Shown piece by piece: positions 22,148-35,348 of a stretch of DNA of 64,000 bases. This DNA is from Prinia subflava (lineage: Eukaryota; Chordata; Aves; Passeriformes; Cisticolidae): the NCBI RefSeq assembly GCF_021018805.1, contig NC_086254.1:62001-126000 (forward strand), read 5' to 3'. The translations under genes and the position numbers were made by a program. Each line of letters opens with the position of its first letter. Position 1 is the first letter of the stretch. The notes under the pieces are model-generated. The model had not been told where the DNA came from. It searched no databases and was given only the letters and a program-made list of their open reading frames with translations.

Positions 22148-22597
22148 CCACGGAGATGCCCCAAGGGAAGCGTCCAGACCTCTGCGAAGTCAACACAACT
22201 GAGCCTTACCTGACTGGCTTCAGCCTGGGCTCATGTGGATTCCTCTGCATTCCGCTCCAACAAGGTTCCCTTGGCCAGCTCCACTCTTTGCCTCTCAAAT
22301 GTCACATCCAGTAACAGAGCTCTTCCCAGAGCTGATGGAGAAAAGTCAGGAAATGAAACACCAAAGCCCACCAAGAAACAAACTACTTTTCCCCACTCAG
22401 ACCTGCTTCCTCCCTCAGTACTTTCACCTGCACACACACAGCACCTGAGAATGCAAGCAATCAGCGCTCCTGAGGCACATGTGCAGCTAAAAGAGCTTGA
22501 AGACAGCCTTTTCTCAGAGAGAAAAGACCGCTTTTCTCAGCTCAGTGAACAAGGCCTGTTGGTAGGCAGAGGGAGGGCCCTTGCAAAGGGCTAGGCC
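22148..22597 (+). repeat. 450-bp module, copy 14
   Basis: Has CTGCATTCCG as in copy 11, plus CTCTGCGAAGTC, GACCGCTTTTC and CTGTGACAAGAG as private changes. Confidence 0.9.
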
Positions 22598-23512
22598 CTG
22601 TGACAAGAGACCTATGGAATCCCCAGCATTGCTCCCTTTGTGACACCACAGAGGTGGCAGTTGCAGATTTGCTCCTTTTGTCACACCACAGAAGTGGTAG
22701 CCCCAGCATTGCTCCCTTTGTCACACCAGACAGGTAGAAATACATGCATTATTCCCTTTGAGACACCACATAGAGAGCTGCCTCTGTTTTGTTCCCTTTG
22801 TGACACCACAGAAGTGGAAGCTACAGGTTTGCCCCCATTTTGACATGACAGAGGTGGCAACCCCAGAATTGCTCCCTTATTGACACCACAAATGTTGCAG
22901 CTCCAGCATTGCTCCCTTTGTGACACCACAGATGTGGCCAACCCAGCTTTGCTCCAGATATTACCCCACAGAGGTTCCAGCCCCAGCGTTGCTACTTTTG
23001 TGACACCACAGAGGTGGCAGTTGCAGACTTGTTCCCTTTGTCACACCACAGAGGTGGTAGGCCCAGCATTGCTCCCTTTGTGACACCAGACAGGTGGAAA
23101 TACATGCCTTGTTCCCTTTGTGACACCACAGATTTGGCCTGCCCAGGTTTGTTCCCTTTGTGACTCTACAGAGGTGCCAGCCCCAGCGTTGCTCCTTATG
23201 TTATACCACAGAGGTGGAAGTTCCAGCTTTGTTCCCTTTGTGACACCACATAAGTTGCAACGCCAGCATTGCTCCCTTTGTGACACCACAGAGGTGGAAG
23301 TTCTAAATTTGCTCTCTTTGTGACATCAGTGAGGTGCAGGCCACAATAATCCTCTTTGTGACACCAGAGTGGTGGTAGCCCCGCTTTGCTCCCTTTGTGA
23401 CATCAGAAGGGTGGAAGTTCTACCTTTTTTCCAGTTGCGACACCACATTCATGGCAGCCCCAGCTTTGCTCCCTTTGTGACACCACAGAGCTTGCAGCCC
23501 CAATATTCCCTC
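22598..23512 (+). repeat. Monomer run 14 (915 bp)
   Basis: Nearly identical to run 15, its tandem neighbour, and to run 11. The leader has GGTGGTAGCCCCGC. Confidence 0.9.
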
Positions 23513-23962
23513 CCACGGAGATGACCCAAGGGAAGCGTCCAGACCTCTGCAAAGTCAACACAACTGAGCCTTACCTGACTAGCTTCAGCCTGGGCTCATG
23601 TGGATTCCTCTGCACTCCGCTCCAACAAGGTTCCCTTGGCCAGCTCCACTCTTTGCCTCTCAAATGTCACACCCAGTAACAGAGCTCTTCCCAGAGCTGA
23701 TGGAGAAAAGTCAGGAAATGAAACACCAAAGCCCACCAAGAAACAAACTACTTTTCCCCACTCAGACCTGCTTCCTCCCTCAGTACTTTCACCTGCACAC
23801 ACACAGCACCTGAGAATGCAAGCAATCAGCGCTCCTGAGGCACATGTGCAGCTAAAAGAGCTTGAAGACAGCCTTTTCTCAGAGAGAAAAGACCACTTTT
23901 ATCAGCTCAGTGAACAAGGCCTGTTGGTAGGCAGAGGGAGGGCCCTTGCAAAGGGCTAGGCC
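23513..23962 (+). repeat. 450-bp module, copy 15
   Basis: Has GATGACCCAAGG, CTGACTAGC, CTTTGCC and CACACCCAG. CACTTTTATCAG is private and breaks the third hairpin arm. Confidence 0.9.
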
Positions 23963-24877
23963 CTGTGACACGAGACCTATGGAATCCCCAGCATTGCTCC
24001 CTTTGTGACACCACAGAGGTGGCAGTTGCAGATTTGCTCCTTTTGTCACACCACAGAAGTGGTAGCCCCAGCATTGCTCCCTTTGTCACACCAGACAGGT
24101 AGAAATACATGCATTATTCCCTTTGAGACACCACATAGAGAGCTGCCTCTGTTTTGTTCCCTTTGTGACACCACAGAAGTGGAAGCTACAGGTTTGCCCC
24201 CATTTTGACATGACAGAGGTGGCAACCCCAGAATTGCTCCCTTATTGACACCACAAATGTTGCAGCTCCAGCATTGCTCCCTTTGTGACACCACAGATGT
24301 GGCCAACCCAGCTTTGCTCCAGATATTACCCCACAGAGGTTCCAGCCCCAGCGTTGCTACTTTTGTGACCCCACAGAGGTGGCAGTTGCAGACTTGTTCC
24401 CTTTGTCACACCACAGAGGTGGTAGGCCCAGCATTGCTCCCTTTGTGACACCAGACAGGTGGAAATACATGCCTTGTTCCCTTTGTGACACCACAGATTT
24501 GGCCTGCCCAGGTTTGTTCCCTTTGTGACTCTACAGAGGTGCCAGCCCCAGCGTTGCTCCTTATGTTATACCACAGAGGTGGAAGTTCCAGCTTTGTTCC
24601 CTTTGTGACACCACATAAGTTGCAACGCCAGCATTGCTCCCTTTGTGACACCACAGAGGTGGAAGTTCTAAAATTGCTCTCTTTGTGACATCAGTGAGGT
24701 GCAGGCCACAATAATCCTCTTTGTGACACCAGAGTGGTGGTAGCCCCGCTTTGCTCCCGTTGTGATATCAGAAGGGTGGAAGTTCTACCTTTTTTCCAGT
24801 TGCGACACCACATTCATGGCAGCCCCAGCTTTGCTCCCTTTGTGACACCACAGAGCTTGCAGCCCCAATATTCCCTC
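23963..24877 (+). repeat. Monomer run 15 (915 bp)
   Basis: The extra 1,365-bp unit of H3 copy 2. It differs from run 14 by a few bases, such as CTAAAATTGC near 24668 and the GATATCAG leader. Confidence 0.9.
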
Positions 24878-25331
24878 CCACGGAGATGACCCAAGGGAAG
24901 CGTCCAGACCTCTGCAAAGTCAACACAACTGAGCCTTACCTGACTAGCTTCAGCCTGGGCTCATGTGGATTCCTCTGCACTCCGCTCCAACAAGGTTCCC
25001 TTGGCCAGCTCAACTCTTCGCCTCTCAAACATCACATCCATCCAGTAACAGAGCTCTTCCCAGAGCTGATGGGGAAAAGTCAGGAAATGAAACACCAAAG
25101 CCCACCAAGAAACAAACTACTTTTCCCCACTCAGACCTGCTTCCTCCCTCAGTACTTTCACCTGCACACACACAGCACCTGAGAATGCAAGCAATCAGCG
25201 CTCCTGAGGCACATGTGCAGCTAAAAGAGCTTGAAGACAGCCTTTTCTCAGACAGAAAAGACCACTTTTCTCAGCTCAGTGAACAAGGCCTGTTGGTAGG
25301 CAGAGGGAGGACCCATGCAAAGGGCTAGGCC
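24878..25331 (+). repeat. Module, copy 16 (454 bp, 4-bp insertion)
   Basis: Variants GATGACCC, CTGACTAGC, CTCAACTCTTCG, AAACATCACATCC, GATGGGG, CAGACAGAAAAG and GGACCCATG. It mixes marks of copy 15 (5' part) and copy 7 (3' part). Confidence 0.9.
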
Positions 25332-26922
25332 CTGTGACACGAGAGCTATGGAATCCCCAGCATTGCTCCCTTTGTGACACCACAGAGGTGGCAGTTGCAG
25401 ATTTGCTCCCTTTGTCACACCACAGAAGTGGTAGCCCCAGCATTGCAACCTTTGTCACACCAGACAGGTAGAAATACATGCATTATTGCCCTTCAGACAC
25501 CACATTGATGGCTACCTAAGTTTTGTTCCATTTGTGACATCACAGAGGTGGAAGCCCCAGCATTGCTCCCTTTGTGACACCACAGAGGTGGCAGTTGCAG
25601 ATTTGCTCTCGTTGTGACACCACAGAGGTGGTAGCCCCAGCATTGCTCCCTTTGTGACACCACAGATTTGGCCTGCCCAGCTTTCTTCCCTTTGTGACAC
25701 CACAGAGGTGCCAGCCCCAGCATTGCTCCTTATGTTACACCATAGAGGTGGAAGTTCCAGCTTTGTTCCCTTTGTGACAACACAGAGGTGGAAGCCCCAG
25801 CATTGCTCCCTTTGTGACACCACAAAAGTGGCAGCCCCAGCATTGCTCCCTTTGTCACACCACAGAGGTGAAAGTTCTAAATTTGCTCTCTTTGTGACAT
25901 CAGTGAGGTGCAGGCCACAATAATCCTCTTTGTGACACCATAGTGGTGGCAGCCCCGCTTTGCTCCCTTTGTGACACTACACAGGTGCCAGCCCCAGCGT
26001 TGCTCCTTATGTTAAACCACAGAGGTGGCAGCTCCAGCTTTGCTCCCTTTGTCACACCACAGAACTGGCAGCTACAGGTTTGCCCCCATTTTGACACGAC
26101 AGAGGTGGCAGCCCCAGCATTGCTCCCTTTGTGACACCGCCGATGTAGCAGCTCCAGCATTGCTCCCTTTGTGACACCACAGATGTGGCCAACCCACCTT
26201 TGCTCCAGTTGTGACCCCACAGAGGTTCAAGCCCCAGCGTTGCTACATTTGTGACCCCACAGAGGTGGCAGTTGCAGATTTGCTCCCTTTGTCCCACCAC
26301 AGAGGTGATAGCCCCAGCATTGCTCCCTTTGTCACACCAGACAGGTGGAAATACACGCCTTGTTCCCTTTGTTACGCCACAGCGCTGGAAGCCCCAGCAT
26401 TGTTCCATTTCTGACACCACAGAGCTGGAAGCCCAGCATTGAACCCTTTGTGACGCCACAGAGGTTGCAGTTGCAGATTTGCTCCCGTTGTGACACCACA
26501 GACGTGGTAGCCCCAGCATTGCTCCCTTTGTGACACCACAGATTTGGCCTGCCCAGCTTTCTTCCCTTTGTGACACCACAGAGGTGCCAGCCCCAGCGTT
26601 GCTCCTTATGTTACACCACAGAGGTGGAAGTTCCAGCTTTCTTCCCTTTGTGACAACACAGAGGTGGCAGACCCAGCTTTGCTCCCTTTGTGACACCACA
26701 GAGGATGAAGTTCTAAATTTGCTCTCTTTGTGACATCAGTGAGGTGCAGGCCACAATAATCCTCTTTGTGACACCAGAGTGGTGGCAGCCCCGCTTTGCT
26801 CCCTTTGTGATATCAGAAGGGTGGAAGTTCTACCTTTTTTCCAGTTGACACAACACAATCATGGCAGTCCCAGCTTTGCCCCCTTTGTGACACCACAGAG
26901 CTTGCAGCCCCAATATTCCCTC
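25332..26922 (+). repeat. Monomer run 16 (1,591 bp, chimeric)
   Basis: Equivalent of run 12, of identical length. The orphan leader has CACAATAATCC at 25916. The final leader has CAGTTGACACAACAC. Confidence 0.85.
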
Positions 26923-27372
26923 CCACGGAGATGCCCCAAGGGAAGCGTCCAGACCTCTGCAAAGTCAACACAACTGAGCCTTACCTGACTGGCTTCAGCC
27001 TGGGCTCATGTGGATTCCTCTGCACTCCGCTCCAACAAGGTTCCCTTGGCCAGCTCCACTCTTCGCCTGTCAAATGTCACACCCAGTAACAGAGCTCTTC
27101 CCAGAGCTGATGGGGAAAAGTCAGGAAATGAAACACCAAAGCCCACCAAGAAACAAACTACTTTTCCCCACTCAGAGCTGCTTTTTCCCTCAGTACTTTC
27201 ACCTGCACACACACAGCACCTGAGAATGCAAGCAATCAGCGCTCCTGAGGCACATGTGCAGCTAAAAGAGCTTGAAGACAGCCTTTTCTCAGAGAGAAAA
27301 GACCACTTTTCTCAGCTCAGTGAACAAGGCCTGTTGGTAGGCAGAGGGAGGGCCCTTGCAAAGGGCTAGGCC
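26923..27372 (+). repeat. 450-bp module, copy 17
   Basis: Like copy 13, but with CGCCTGTCAAATG, CAGAGCTGC and CTTTTTCCC. Confidence 0.9.
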
Positions 27373-29405
27373 CTGTGACACGATAGCTATGGAATCCCCA
27401 GCATTGCTCCCTTTGTGACACCACAGAGGTGGCAGTTGCAGATTTGCTCCCTTTGTCACACCACAGAAGTGGTAGCCCCAGCATTGCTCCCTTTGTCACA
27501 CCAGACAGGTGGAAATACATGCATTATTCCCTTTGAGACACCACATAGAGAGCTTCCTCTGTTTTCTTCCCTTTGTGACACCACAGATGTGGCCGACCCA
27601 GCCTATCTCCAGTTGTGACCCCACAGATGTTCCAGCCCCAGCGTTGCTACTTTTGTGACGCCACAGAGGTGGCAGTTGCAGATTTGCTCCCTTTGTCACA
27701 CCACAGAGGTGGCAGCCCCAGCATTGCTCCCTTTCTGACATCAGACAGGTGGAAATACACGCCTTGTTCCCTTTGTGACACCACAGTGGTGGAATCCCCA
27801 GCATTGCTCCCTTTGTGACACCACAGAGGTGGCAGTTGCAGATTTGCTCCCTTTGTCACACCACAGAAGTGGTAGCCCCAGCATTGCAACCTTTGTGACA
27901 CCAGACAGGTGGATATACATGCATTATTCCCTTTGAGACACCACATAGAGAGCTGCCCCTCTTTTGTTCCCTTTGTGACACCACAGAGGTTGCAGTTGCA
28001 GGTTTGCACCCTTTGTGACACCACAGATGTGGCAGCTCCAGCTTTGATCTCTTTGTGACACCACAGAAGTGGCAGCTACAGGTTTGCCCCCATTTTGACA
28101 TGACAAAGGTGGCAACCCCAGAATTGCTCCCTTATTGACACCACAAATGTGGCAGCTCCAGCATTGCTCCCTTTGTGACACCATAGATGTGACCAACCCA
28201 GCTTTGCTCCAGATATTACCCCACAGAGGTTCCAGCCCCAGCGTTGCTACATTTGTGACCCCACAGAGGTGGAAGTTGCAGATTTGCTCCCTTTGTCACA
28301 CCACAGAGGTGATAGACCCAGCATTGCTCCCTTTGTCTCACCAGACAGGTGGAAATACACGCCTTGTTCCCTTTGTTACTCCACAGCGCTGGAAGCCCCA
28401 GCATTGTTCCATTTGTGACATCACAGAGCTGGAAGCCCAGCATTGCTCCCTTTGTGACACCACAGAGGTTTCAGTTGCAGATTTGCTCCCGTTGTGACAC
28501 CACAGATTTGGCCTGCCCAGCTTTCTTCCCTTTGTGACACCACAGATTTGGCCTGCCCAGCTTTCTTCCCTTTTGACACCACAGAGGTGCCAGCCCCAGC
28601 GTTGCTCCTTATGTTACACCACAGAGGTGGAAGTTCCAGGTTTGTTCCCTTTGTGACAACACAGAGGTGGAATCCCCAGCATTGCTCCCTTTGTGACACC
28701 ACAGAGGTGACAGTTGCAGATTTGCTCCCTTTGTCACACCACAGAAGTTGTAGCCCCAGCATTGCAACCTTTGTCACACCAGACAGGTGGAAATACATGC
28801 ATTATTCCCTTTGAGACACCACATAGAGAGCTGCCTCTGTTTTGTTCCCTTTGTGACACCACAGATGTGGCAGCTCCAACTTTGCTCTCTTTGTGACACC
28901 ACAGAAGTGGCAGCTACAGGTTTGCCCCCATTTTGACATGACAGAGGTGGCAACCCCAGAATTGCTCCCTTATTGACACCACAAAGGTGGCAGCTCCAGC
29001 ATTGCTCCCTTTGTGACACCACAGATTTGGCCTGCCCAGCTTTCTTCCCTTTGTGACACCACAGAGGTGCCAGCCCCAGCGTTGCTCCTTATATTACACC
29101 ACAGAGGTGGAAGTTCCAGCTTTGTTCCCTTTGTGACAACACAGAGGTGGCAGACCCAGCTTTGCTCCCTTTTGCACAGCACCGATTTGGAAGTTCCAAA
29201 TTTGCTCTCTTTGTGACATCTGTGAAGTGCAGGCCACAATAATCCTCTTTGTGACACCAGAGTGGTGGCAGCCCCGCTTTGCTCACTTTGTGACACCAGA
29301 AGGGTGGAAGTTCTACCTTTTTTCCCTTTGGGACACCACATTCATGGCAGCCCCAGCTTTGCCCCCTTTGTGACACCACAGAGCTTGCAGCCCCAATATT
29401 CCCTC
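27373..29405 (+). repeat. Monomer run 17 (2,033 bp)
   Basis: Corresponds to run 13 minus 440 bp in its first part and to run 31 as a whole. It has a GATTTGGCCTGCCC tandem pair near 28503-28580, the second copy one base short, and ends with CACCGATTTGGAAGTTCC. Confidence 0.85.
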
Positions 29406-29859
29406 CCACGGAGATGACCCAAGGGAAGCGTCCAGACCTCTGCAAAGTCAACACAACTGAGCCTTACCTGACTGGCTTCAGCCTGGGCTCATGTGGATTC
29501 CTCTGCACTCCGCTCCAACAAGGTTCCCTTGGCCAGCTCCACACTTCGCCTCTCAAATATCACATCCATCCAGTAACAGAGCTCTTCCCAGAGCTGATGG
29601 AGAAAAGTCAGGAAATGAAACACCAAAGCCCACCAAGAAACAAACTACTTTTCCCCACTCAGAGCTGCTTCCTCCCTCAGTACTTTCACCTGCACACACA
29701 CAGCACCTGAGAATGCAAGCAATCAGCGTTCCTGAGGCACATGTGCAGCTAAAAGAGCTTGAAGACAGCCTTTTCTCAGAGAGAAAAGACCACTTTTCTC
29801 AGCTCAGTGAACAAGGCCTGTTGGTAGGCAGAGGGAGGACCCTTGCAAAGGGCGAGGCC
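29406..29859 (+). repeat. Module, copy 18 (454 bp, 4-bp insertion)
   Basis: GGGCGAGGCC replaces the usual TAG stop. Also GATGACCC, CCACACTTCG, ATATCACATCCATCC, CAGAGC and AGCGTTCC. Confidence 0.9.
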
Positions 29860-31133
29860 CTGTGACACGATAGCTATGGAATCCCCAGCATTGCTCCCTT
29901 TGTGACACCACAGAGGTGGCAGTTGCAGATTTGCTCCCTTTGTCACACCACAGAAGTGGTAGCCCCAGCATTGCAACCTTTGTCACACCAGACAGGTGGA
30001 AATACATGCATTATTCCCTTTGAGACACCACATAGAGAGCTTCCTCTGTTTTCTTCCCTTTGTGACACCACAGAGGTTGCAGTTGCAGGTTTACACCCTT
30101 TGTGACACCACAGATGTGGCCCGCCCAGCTTTGCTCCCTTTCTGACACCACAGAGGTGCCAGCTCCTGTGTTGCTCCTTATGTTACACCACAGAGGTGGC
30201 AGCTCCAGCTTTGCTCCCTTTGTCACACCACAGAACTGGCAGCTACAGGTTTGCCCCCATTTTGACACGACAGAGGTGGCAGCCCCACAATTGCTCCCTT
30301 TGTGACACCACAAAGGTGGCAGCCCCAGCATTGCTCCCTTTGTGACACCGCAGATGTAGCAGCCCCAGCATTGCTCCCTTTGTGACACCACAGCGGTGGC
30401 CGGCCCAGCATTGCTCCATTTGTGACACCACAGAGGTTCCAGCCCCAGCGTTGCTACTTTTGTGACCCACAGAGGTGGCAGTTGCAGATTTGCTCCCTTT
30501 GTCACACCACAGATGTGGTAGCCCCAGCATTGCTCCCTTTGTCACACCAGACAGGTGGAAATACACTCCTTATTCCCTTTGTTACGCCACAGCGCTGGAA
30601 GCCCCAGCATTGTTCCATTTGTGAAATCACAGTGGTGGAAGCCCAGCATTCCTCCCTTTGTGACGCCACAGAGGTGGCAGTTGCAGATTTGCTCCCGTTG
30701 TGACACCACAGACGTGGTAGCCCCAGCATTGCTCCCTTTGTGACACCACAGATTTGGCCCTGCCCAGCTTTCTTCCCTTTGTGACACCACAGAGGTGCCA
30801 GCCCCAGCGTTGCTCCTTATGTTACACCACAGAGGTGGAAGTTCCAGCTTTCTTCCCTTTGTGACAACACAGAGGTGGCAGACCCAGCTTTGCTCGCTTT
30901 TGCACAGCACCTATTTGGAAGTTCCAAATTTGCTCTCTTTGTGACATCAGTAAGGTGCAGGCCACAATAATCCTCTTTGTGACACCAGAGTGGTGGCAGC
31001 CCCGCTTTGCTCACTTTGTGACACCAGAAGGGTGGAAGTTCTACCTTTTTTCCCTTTGGGACACCACAATCATGGCAGTCCCAGCTTTGCCCCCTTTGTG
31101 ACACCACAGAGCTTGCAGCCCCAATATTCCCTC
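29860..31133 (+). repeat. Monomer run 18 (1,274 bp)
   Basis: Same type as run 32. Marks: CCGCAGATGTAGCAGCC, GGTGGCCGGCCC and a 39-bp monomer with GTGACCCACAGAGG. Confidence 0.9.
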
Positions 31134-31583
31134 CCACGGAGATGCCCCAAGGGAAGCGTCCAGACCTCTGCAAAGTCAACACAACTGAGCCTTACCTGAC
31201 TGGCTTCAGCCTGGGCTCATGTGGATTCCTCTGCACTCCGCTCCAACAAGGTTCCCTTGGCCAGCTCCACTCTTCGCCTCTCAAATGTCACACCCAGTAA
31301 CAGAGCTCTTCCCAGAGCTGATGGAGAAAAGTCAGGAAATGAAACACCAAAGCCCACCAAGAAACAAACTACTTTTCCCCACTCAGAGCTGCTTCCTCCC
31401 TCAGTACTTTCACCTGCACACACACAGCACCTGAGAATGCAAGCAATCAGCGCTCCTGAGGCACATGTGCAGCTAAAAGAGCTTGAAGACAGCCTTTTCT
31501 CAGAGAGAAAAGACCACTTTTCTCAGCTCAGTGAACAAGGCCTGTTGGTAGGCAGAGGGAGGGCCCTTGCAAAAAGCTAGGCC
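31134..31583 (+). repeat. 450-bp module, copy 19
   Basis: End reads GCAAAAAGCTAGG followed by CTGTCACAC, shared only with copy 21. Otherwise CTTCGCC, CACACCCAG, GATGGAG and CAGAGC. Confidence 0.9.
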
Positions 31584-33213
31584 CTGTCACACGATAGCTA
31601 TGGAATCCCCAGCATTGCTCCCTTTGTGACACCACAAAGGTGGCAGTTGCAGATTTGCTCCCTTTGTTACACCACAGAAGTGGTAGCCCCAGCATTGCTC
31701 CCTTTGTCACACCAGACAGGTGGAAATACATGCATTATTGCCCTTGAGACACCACATTGATGGCTACCTAAGTTTTGTTCCATTTGTGACATCACAGACG
31801 AGGAAGCCCAGCATTGCTCCACTTGTGACACCACTGAGGTGGCAGTTGCTGATTTGCTCCCGTTGTGACACCACAGACGTGGTAGCCCCAGCATTGCTCC
31901 CTTTGTGACACCACAGATTTGGCCTGCCCAGCTTTCTTCCCTTTGTGACACCACAGAGGTGCCAGCCCCAGCGTTGCTCCTTATGTTACACCACAGAGGT
32001 GGAAGTTCCAGCTTTGTTCCCTTTGTGACAACACAGAGGTGGAAGCCCCAGCTTTGCTCCCTTTGTGACACCACAAAAGTGGCAGCCCCAGCATTGCTCC
32101 CTTTGTCACAGCACAGAGGTGAAAGTTCTAAATTTGCTCTCTTTGTGACATCAGTGAGGTGTAGGCCGCAATAATCCTCTTTGTGACACCATAGTGGTGG
32201 CAGCCCCGCTTTGCTCCCTTTGTGACACTACACAGGTGCCAGCCCCAGCGTTGCTCCTTATGTTAAACCACAGAGGTGGCAGCTCCAGCTTTGCTCCCTT
32301 TGTCACACCACAGAACTGGCAGCTACAGGTTTGCCCCCATTTTGACACGACAGAGGTGGCAGCCCCACAATTGCTCCCTTTGTGACACCGCCGATATAGC
32401 AGCTCTAGCATTGCTCCCTTTGTGACACCACAGATGTGGCCAACCCAGCTTTGCTCCAGTTGTGACCCCACAGAGGTTCCAGCCCCAGCGTTGCTACATT
32501 TTTGACCCCACAAAGGTGGCAGTTGCAGATAAGCTCCCTTTGTCCCACCACAGAGGTGACAGCCCCAGCATTGCTCCCTTTGTCACACCAGACAGGTGGA
32601 AATACACGCCTTGTTCCCTTTGTTACGCCACAGCGCTGGAAGCCCCAGCATTGTTCCATTTGTGACATCACAGAGCTGGAAGCCCAGCATTGCTCCCTTT
32701 GTGACGCCACAGAGGTTGCAGTTGCAGATTTGCTCCCGTTGTGACACCACAGATTTGGCCTGCCCAGCTTTCTTCCCTTTGTGACACCACAGAGCTGCCA
32801 GCCCCAGCGTTGCTCCTTATGTTACACCACAGAGGTGGAAGTTCCAGCTTTGTTCCCTTTGTAACAACACAGAGGTGGCAGACCCAGCTTTGCTCCCTTT
32901 GTGACAACACAGAGGTGGCAGTTGCAGATTTGATCCCTTTGTCACACCACAAAAGTGGCAGCCCCAGCATTGCTCCCTTTGTGACACCACAGAGGTGGAA
33001 GTTCTAAATTTGCTCTCTTTGTGACATCAGTGAGGTGCAGGCCACAATAATCCTCTTTGTGACACCAGAGTGGTGGCAGCCCCGCTTTGCTCCCGTTGTG
33101 ATATCAGAAGGGTGGAAGTTCTACCTTTTTTCCAGTTGCGACACCACAATCATGGCAGTCCCAGCTTTGCCCCCTTTGTGACACCACAGAGCTTGCAGCC
33201 CCAATATTCCCTC
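31584..33213 (+). repeat. Monomer run 19 (1,630 bp, chimeric)
   Basis: Length is 40 x 40 + 30. The orphan leader is near 32168, with GGTGTAGGCCGCAATAATCC (a private GCAATAATCC). It includes the CATTGATGGCTACC monomer. Confidence 0.85.
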
Positions 33214-33663
33214 CCACGGAGATGCCCCAAGGGAAGCGTCCAGACCTCTGCAAAGTCAACACAACTGAGCCTTACCTGACTGGCTTCAGCCTGGGCTCAT
33301 GTGGATTCCTCTGCACTCCGCTCCAACAAGGTTCCCTTGGCCAGCTCCACTCTTCGCCTCTCAAATATCACATCCAGTAACAGAGCTCTTCCCAGAGCTG
33401 ATGGGGAAAAGTCAGGAAATGAAACACCAAAGCCCACCAAGAAACAAACTACTTTTCCCCACTCAGAGCTGCTTCCTCCCTCAGTACTTTCACCTGCACA
33501 CACACAGCACCTGAGAATGCAAGCAATCAGCGCTCCTGAGGCACATGTGCAGCTAAAAGAGCTTGAAGACAGCCTTTTCTCAGAGAGAAAAGACCACTTT
33601 TCTCAGCTCAGTGAACAAGGCCTGTTGGTAGGCAGAGGGAGGGCCCTTGCAAAGGGCTAGGCC
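33214..33663 (+). repeat. 450-bp module, copy 20
   Basis: CTTCGCC, ATATCACATCCAG, GATGGGG, CAGAGC, GCGCTCC. Confidence 0.9.
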
Positions 33664-34898
33664 CTGTGACACAATAGCTATGGAATCCCCAGCATTGCTC
33701 CCTTTGTGACACCAGAGAGGTGGCAGTTGCAGATTTGCTCCCTTTGTCACACCACAGAGGTGGTAGCTCCAGCATTGCTCCCTTTGTGACACCAGACAGG
33801 TGGAAATACACGCCTTGTTCCATTTTTGACACCACAGCGGTGGAATCCCCAGCATTGCTACCTTTGTGACACCACAGAGGTGGCAGTTGCAGATTTGCTC
33901 CCTTTGTCAAACCACAGAAGTGGTAGCCCCAGCATTGCCCCCTTTGTGACACCAGACAGGTGGATATACATGCATTATTCCATTTGAGACACCACATAGA
34001 GAGCTTCCCCTCTTTTGTTCCCTTTGTGACACCACAGAGGTTGCAGTTGCAGGTTTGCACCCTTTGTGACACTACAGATTTGGCCTGCCCAGCTTTCTTC
34101 CCTTTGTGACACCACAGATTTGGCCTGCCCAGCTTTCTTCCCTTTGTGACACCACAGAGGTGCCAGCCCCAGCGTTACTCCTTATGTTACACCACAGAGG
34201 TGGAAGTTCCAGGTTTGTTCCCTTTGTGACAACACAGAGGTGGAATCCCCAGCATTGCTCCCTTTGTGACACCAGACAGGTGGAAATACATGCATTATTC
34301 CCTTTGAGACACCACATAGAGAGCTGCCTCTGTTTTGTTCCCTTTGTGACACCACAGATGTGGCAGCTCCAACTTTGCTCTCTTTGTGACACCACAGAAG
34401 TGGCAGCTACAGGTTTGCCCCCATTTTGACATGACAGAGGTGGCAACCCCAGAATTGCTCCCTTATTGACACCACAAAGGTGGCAGCTCCAGCATTGCTC
34501 CCTTTGTGACACCACAGATTTGGCCTGCCCAGCTTTCTTCCCTTTGTGACACCACAGAGGTGCCAGCCCCAGCGTTGCTCCTTATGTTACACCACAGAGG
34601 TGGAAGTTCCAGCTTTCTTCCCTTTGTGACAACACAGAGGTGGCAGACCCAGCTTTGCTCCCTTTTGCACAGCACCTATTTGGAAGTTCCAAATTTGCTC
34701 TCTTTGTGACATCTGTGAAGTGCAGGCCACAATAATCCTCTTTGTGACACCAGAGTGGTGGCAGCCCCGCTTTGCTCCCTTTGTGACACCAGAAGGGTGG
34801 AAGTTCCACCTTTTTTCCCTTTGGGACACCACATTCATGGCAGCCCCAGCTTTGCCCCCTTTGTGACACCACAGAGCTTGCAGCCCCAATATTCCCTC
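33664..34898 (+). repeat. Monomer run 20 (1,235 bp)
   Basis: Same length class as run 4 but different content. Its second half matches the end of run 17, with a tandem GATTTGGCCTGCCC pair near 34076-34150 and TATTTGGAAGTTCC at the end. Confidence 0.85.
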
Positions 34899-35348
34899 CC
34901 ACGGAGATGCCCCAAGGGAAGCGTCCAGACCTCTGCAAAGTCAACACAACTGAGCCTTACCTGACTGGCTTCAGCCTGGGCTCATGTGGATTCCTCTGCA
35001 CTCCGCTCCAACAAGGTTCCCTTGGCCAGCTCCACTCTTCGCCTCTCAAATGTCACACCCAGTAACAGAGCTCTTCCCAGAGCTGATGGAGAAAAGTCAG
35101 GAAATGAAACACCAAAGCCCACCAAGAAACAAACTACTTTTCCCCACTCAGAGCTGCTTCCTCCCTCAGTACTTTCACCTGCACACACACAGCACCTGAG
35201 AATGCAAGCAATCAGCGCTCCTGAGGCACATGTGCAGCTAAAAGAGCTTGAAGACAGCCTTTTCTCAGAGAGAAAAGACCACTTTTCTCAGCTCAGTGAA
35301 CAAGGCCTGTTGGTAGGCAGAGGGAGGGCCCTTGCAAAAAGCTAGGCC
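34899..35348 (+). repeat. 450-bp module, copy 21
   Basis: No difference from copy 19 noticed. Confidence 0.9.

Larger units (their letters stand above)
21419..28712 (+). repeat. Superunit H3, copy 2 (about 7,294 bp, rearranged)
   Basis: This is the downstream copy of H3. It carries one extra 1,365-bp composite unit (units 14 and 15 are near-identical neighbours) and lacks about 440 bp (11 monomers) that copy 1 has inside its longest run. The arithmetic closes: 6,368 + 1,365 - 440 is 7,293. Confidence 0.75.
26923..33213 (+). repeat. Superunit H4, copy 1 (6,291 bp)
   Basis: Three composite units of 2,483, 1,728 and 2,080 bp (modules 17, 18, 19). The same order and almost the same lengths recur 26,471 bp downstream. 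The middle module is marked by GGGCGAGGCC in place of GGGCTAGGCC. It overlaps the end of H3 copy 2, so the superunit types are interleaved. Confidence 0.75.
31134..33213 (+). repeat. 2,080-bp unit H5, copy 1
   Basis: Unit 19. It is nearly identical to unit 21 (34899-36978), including GCAAAAAGCTAGG and CTGTCACAC at the module end, and close to unit 33 (57605-59684). The two neighbours lie 3,765 bp apart. Confidence 0.8.
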
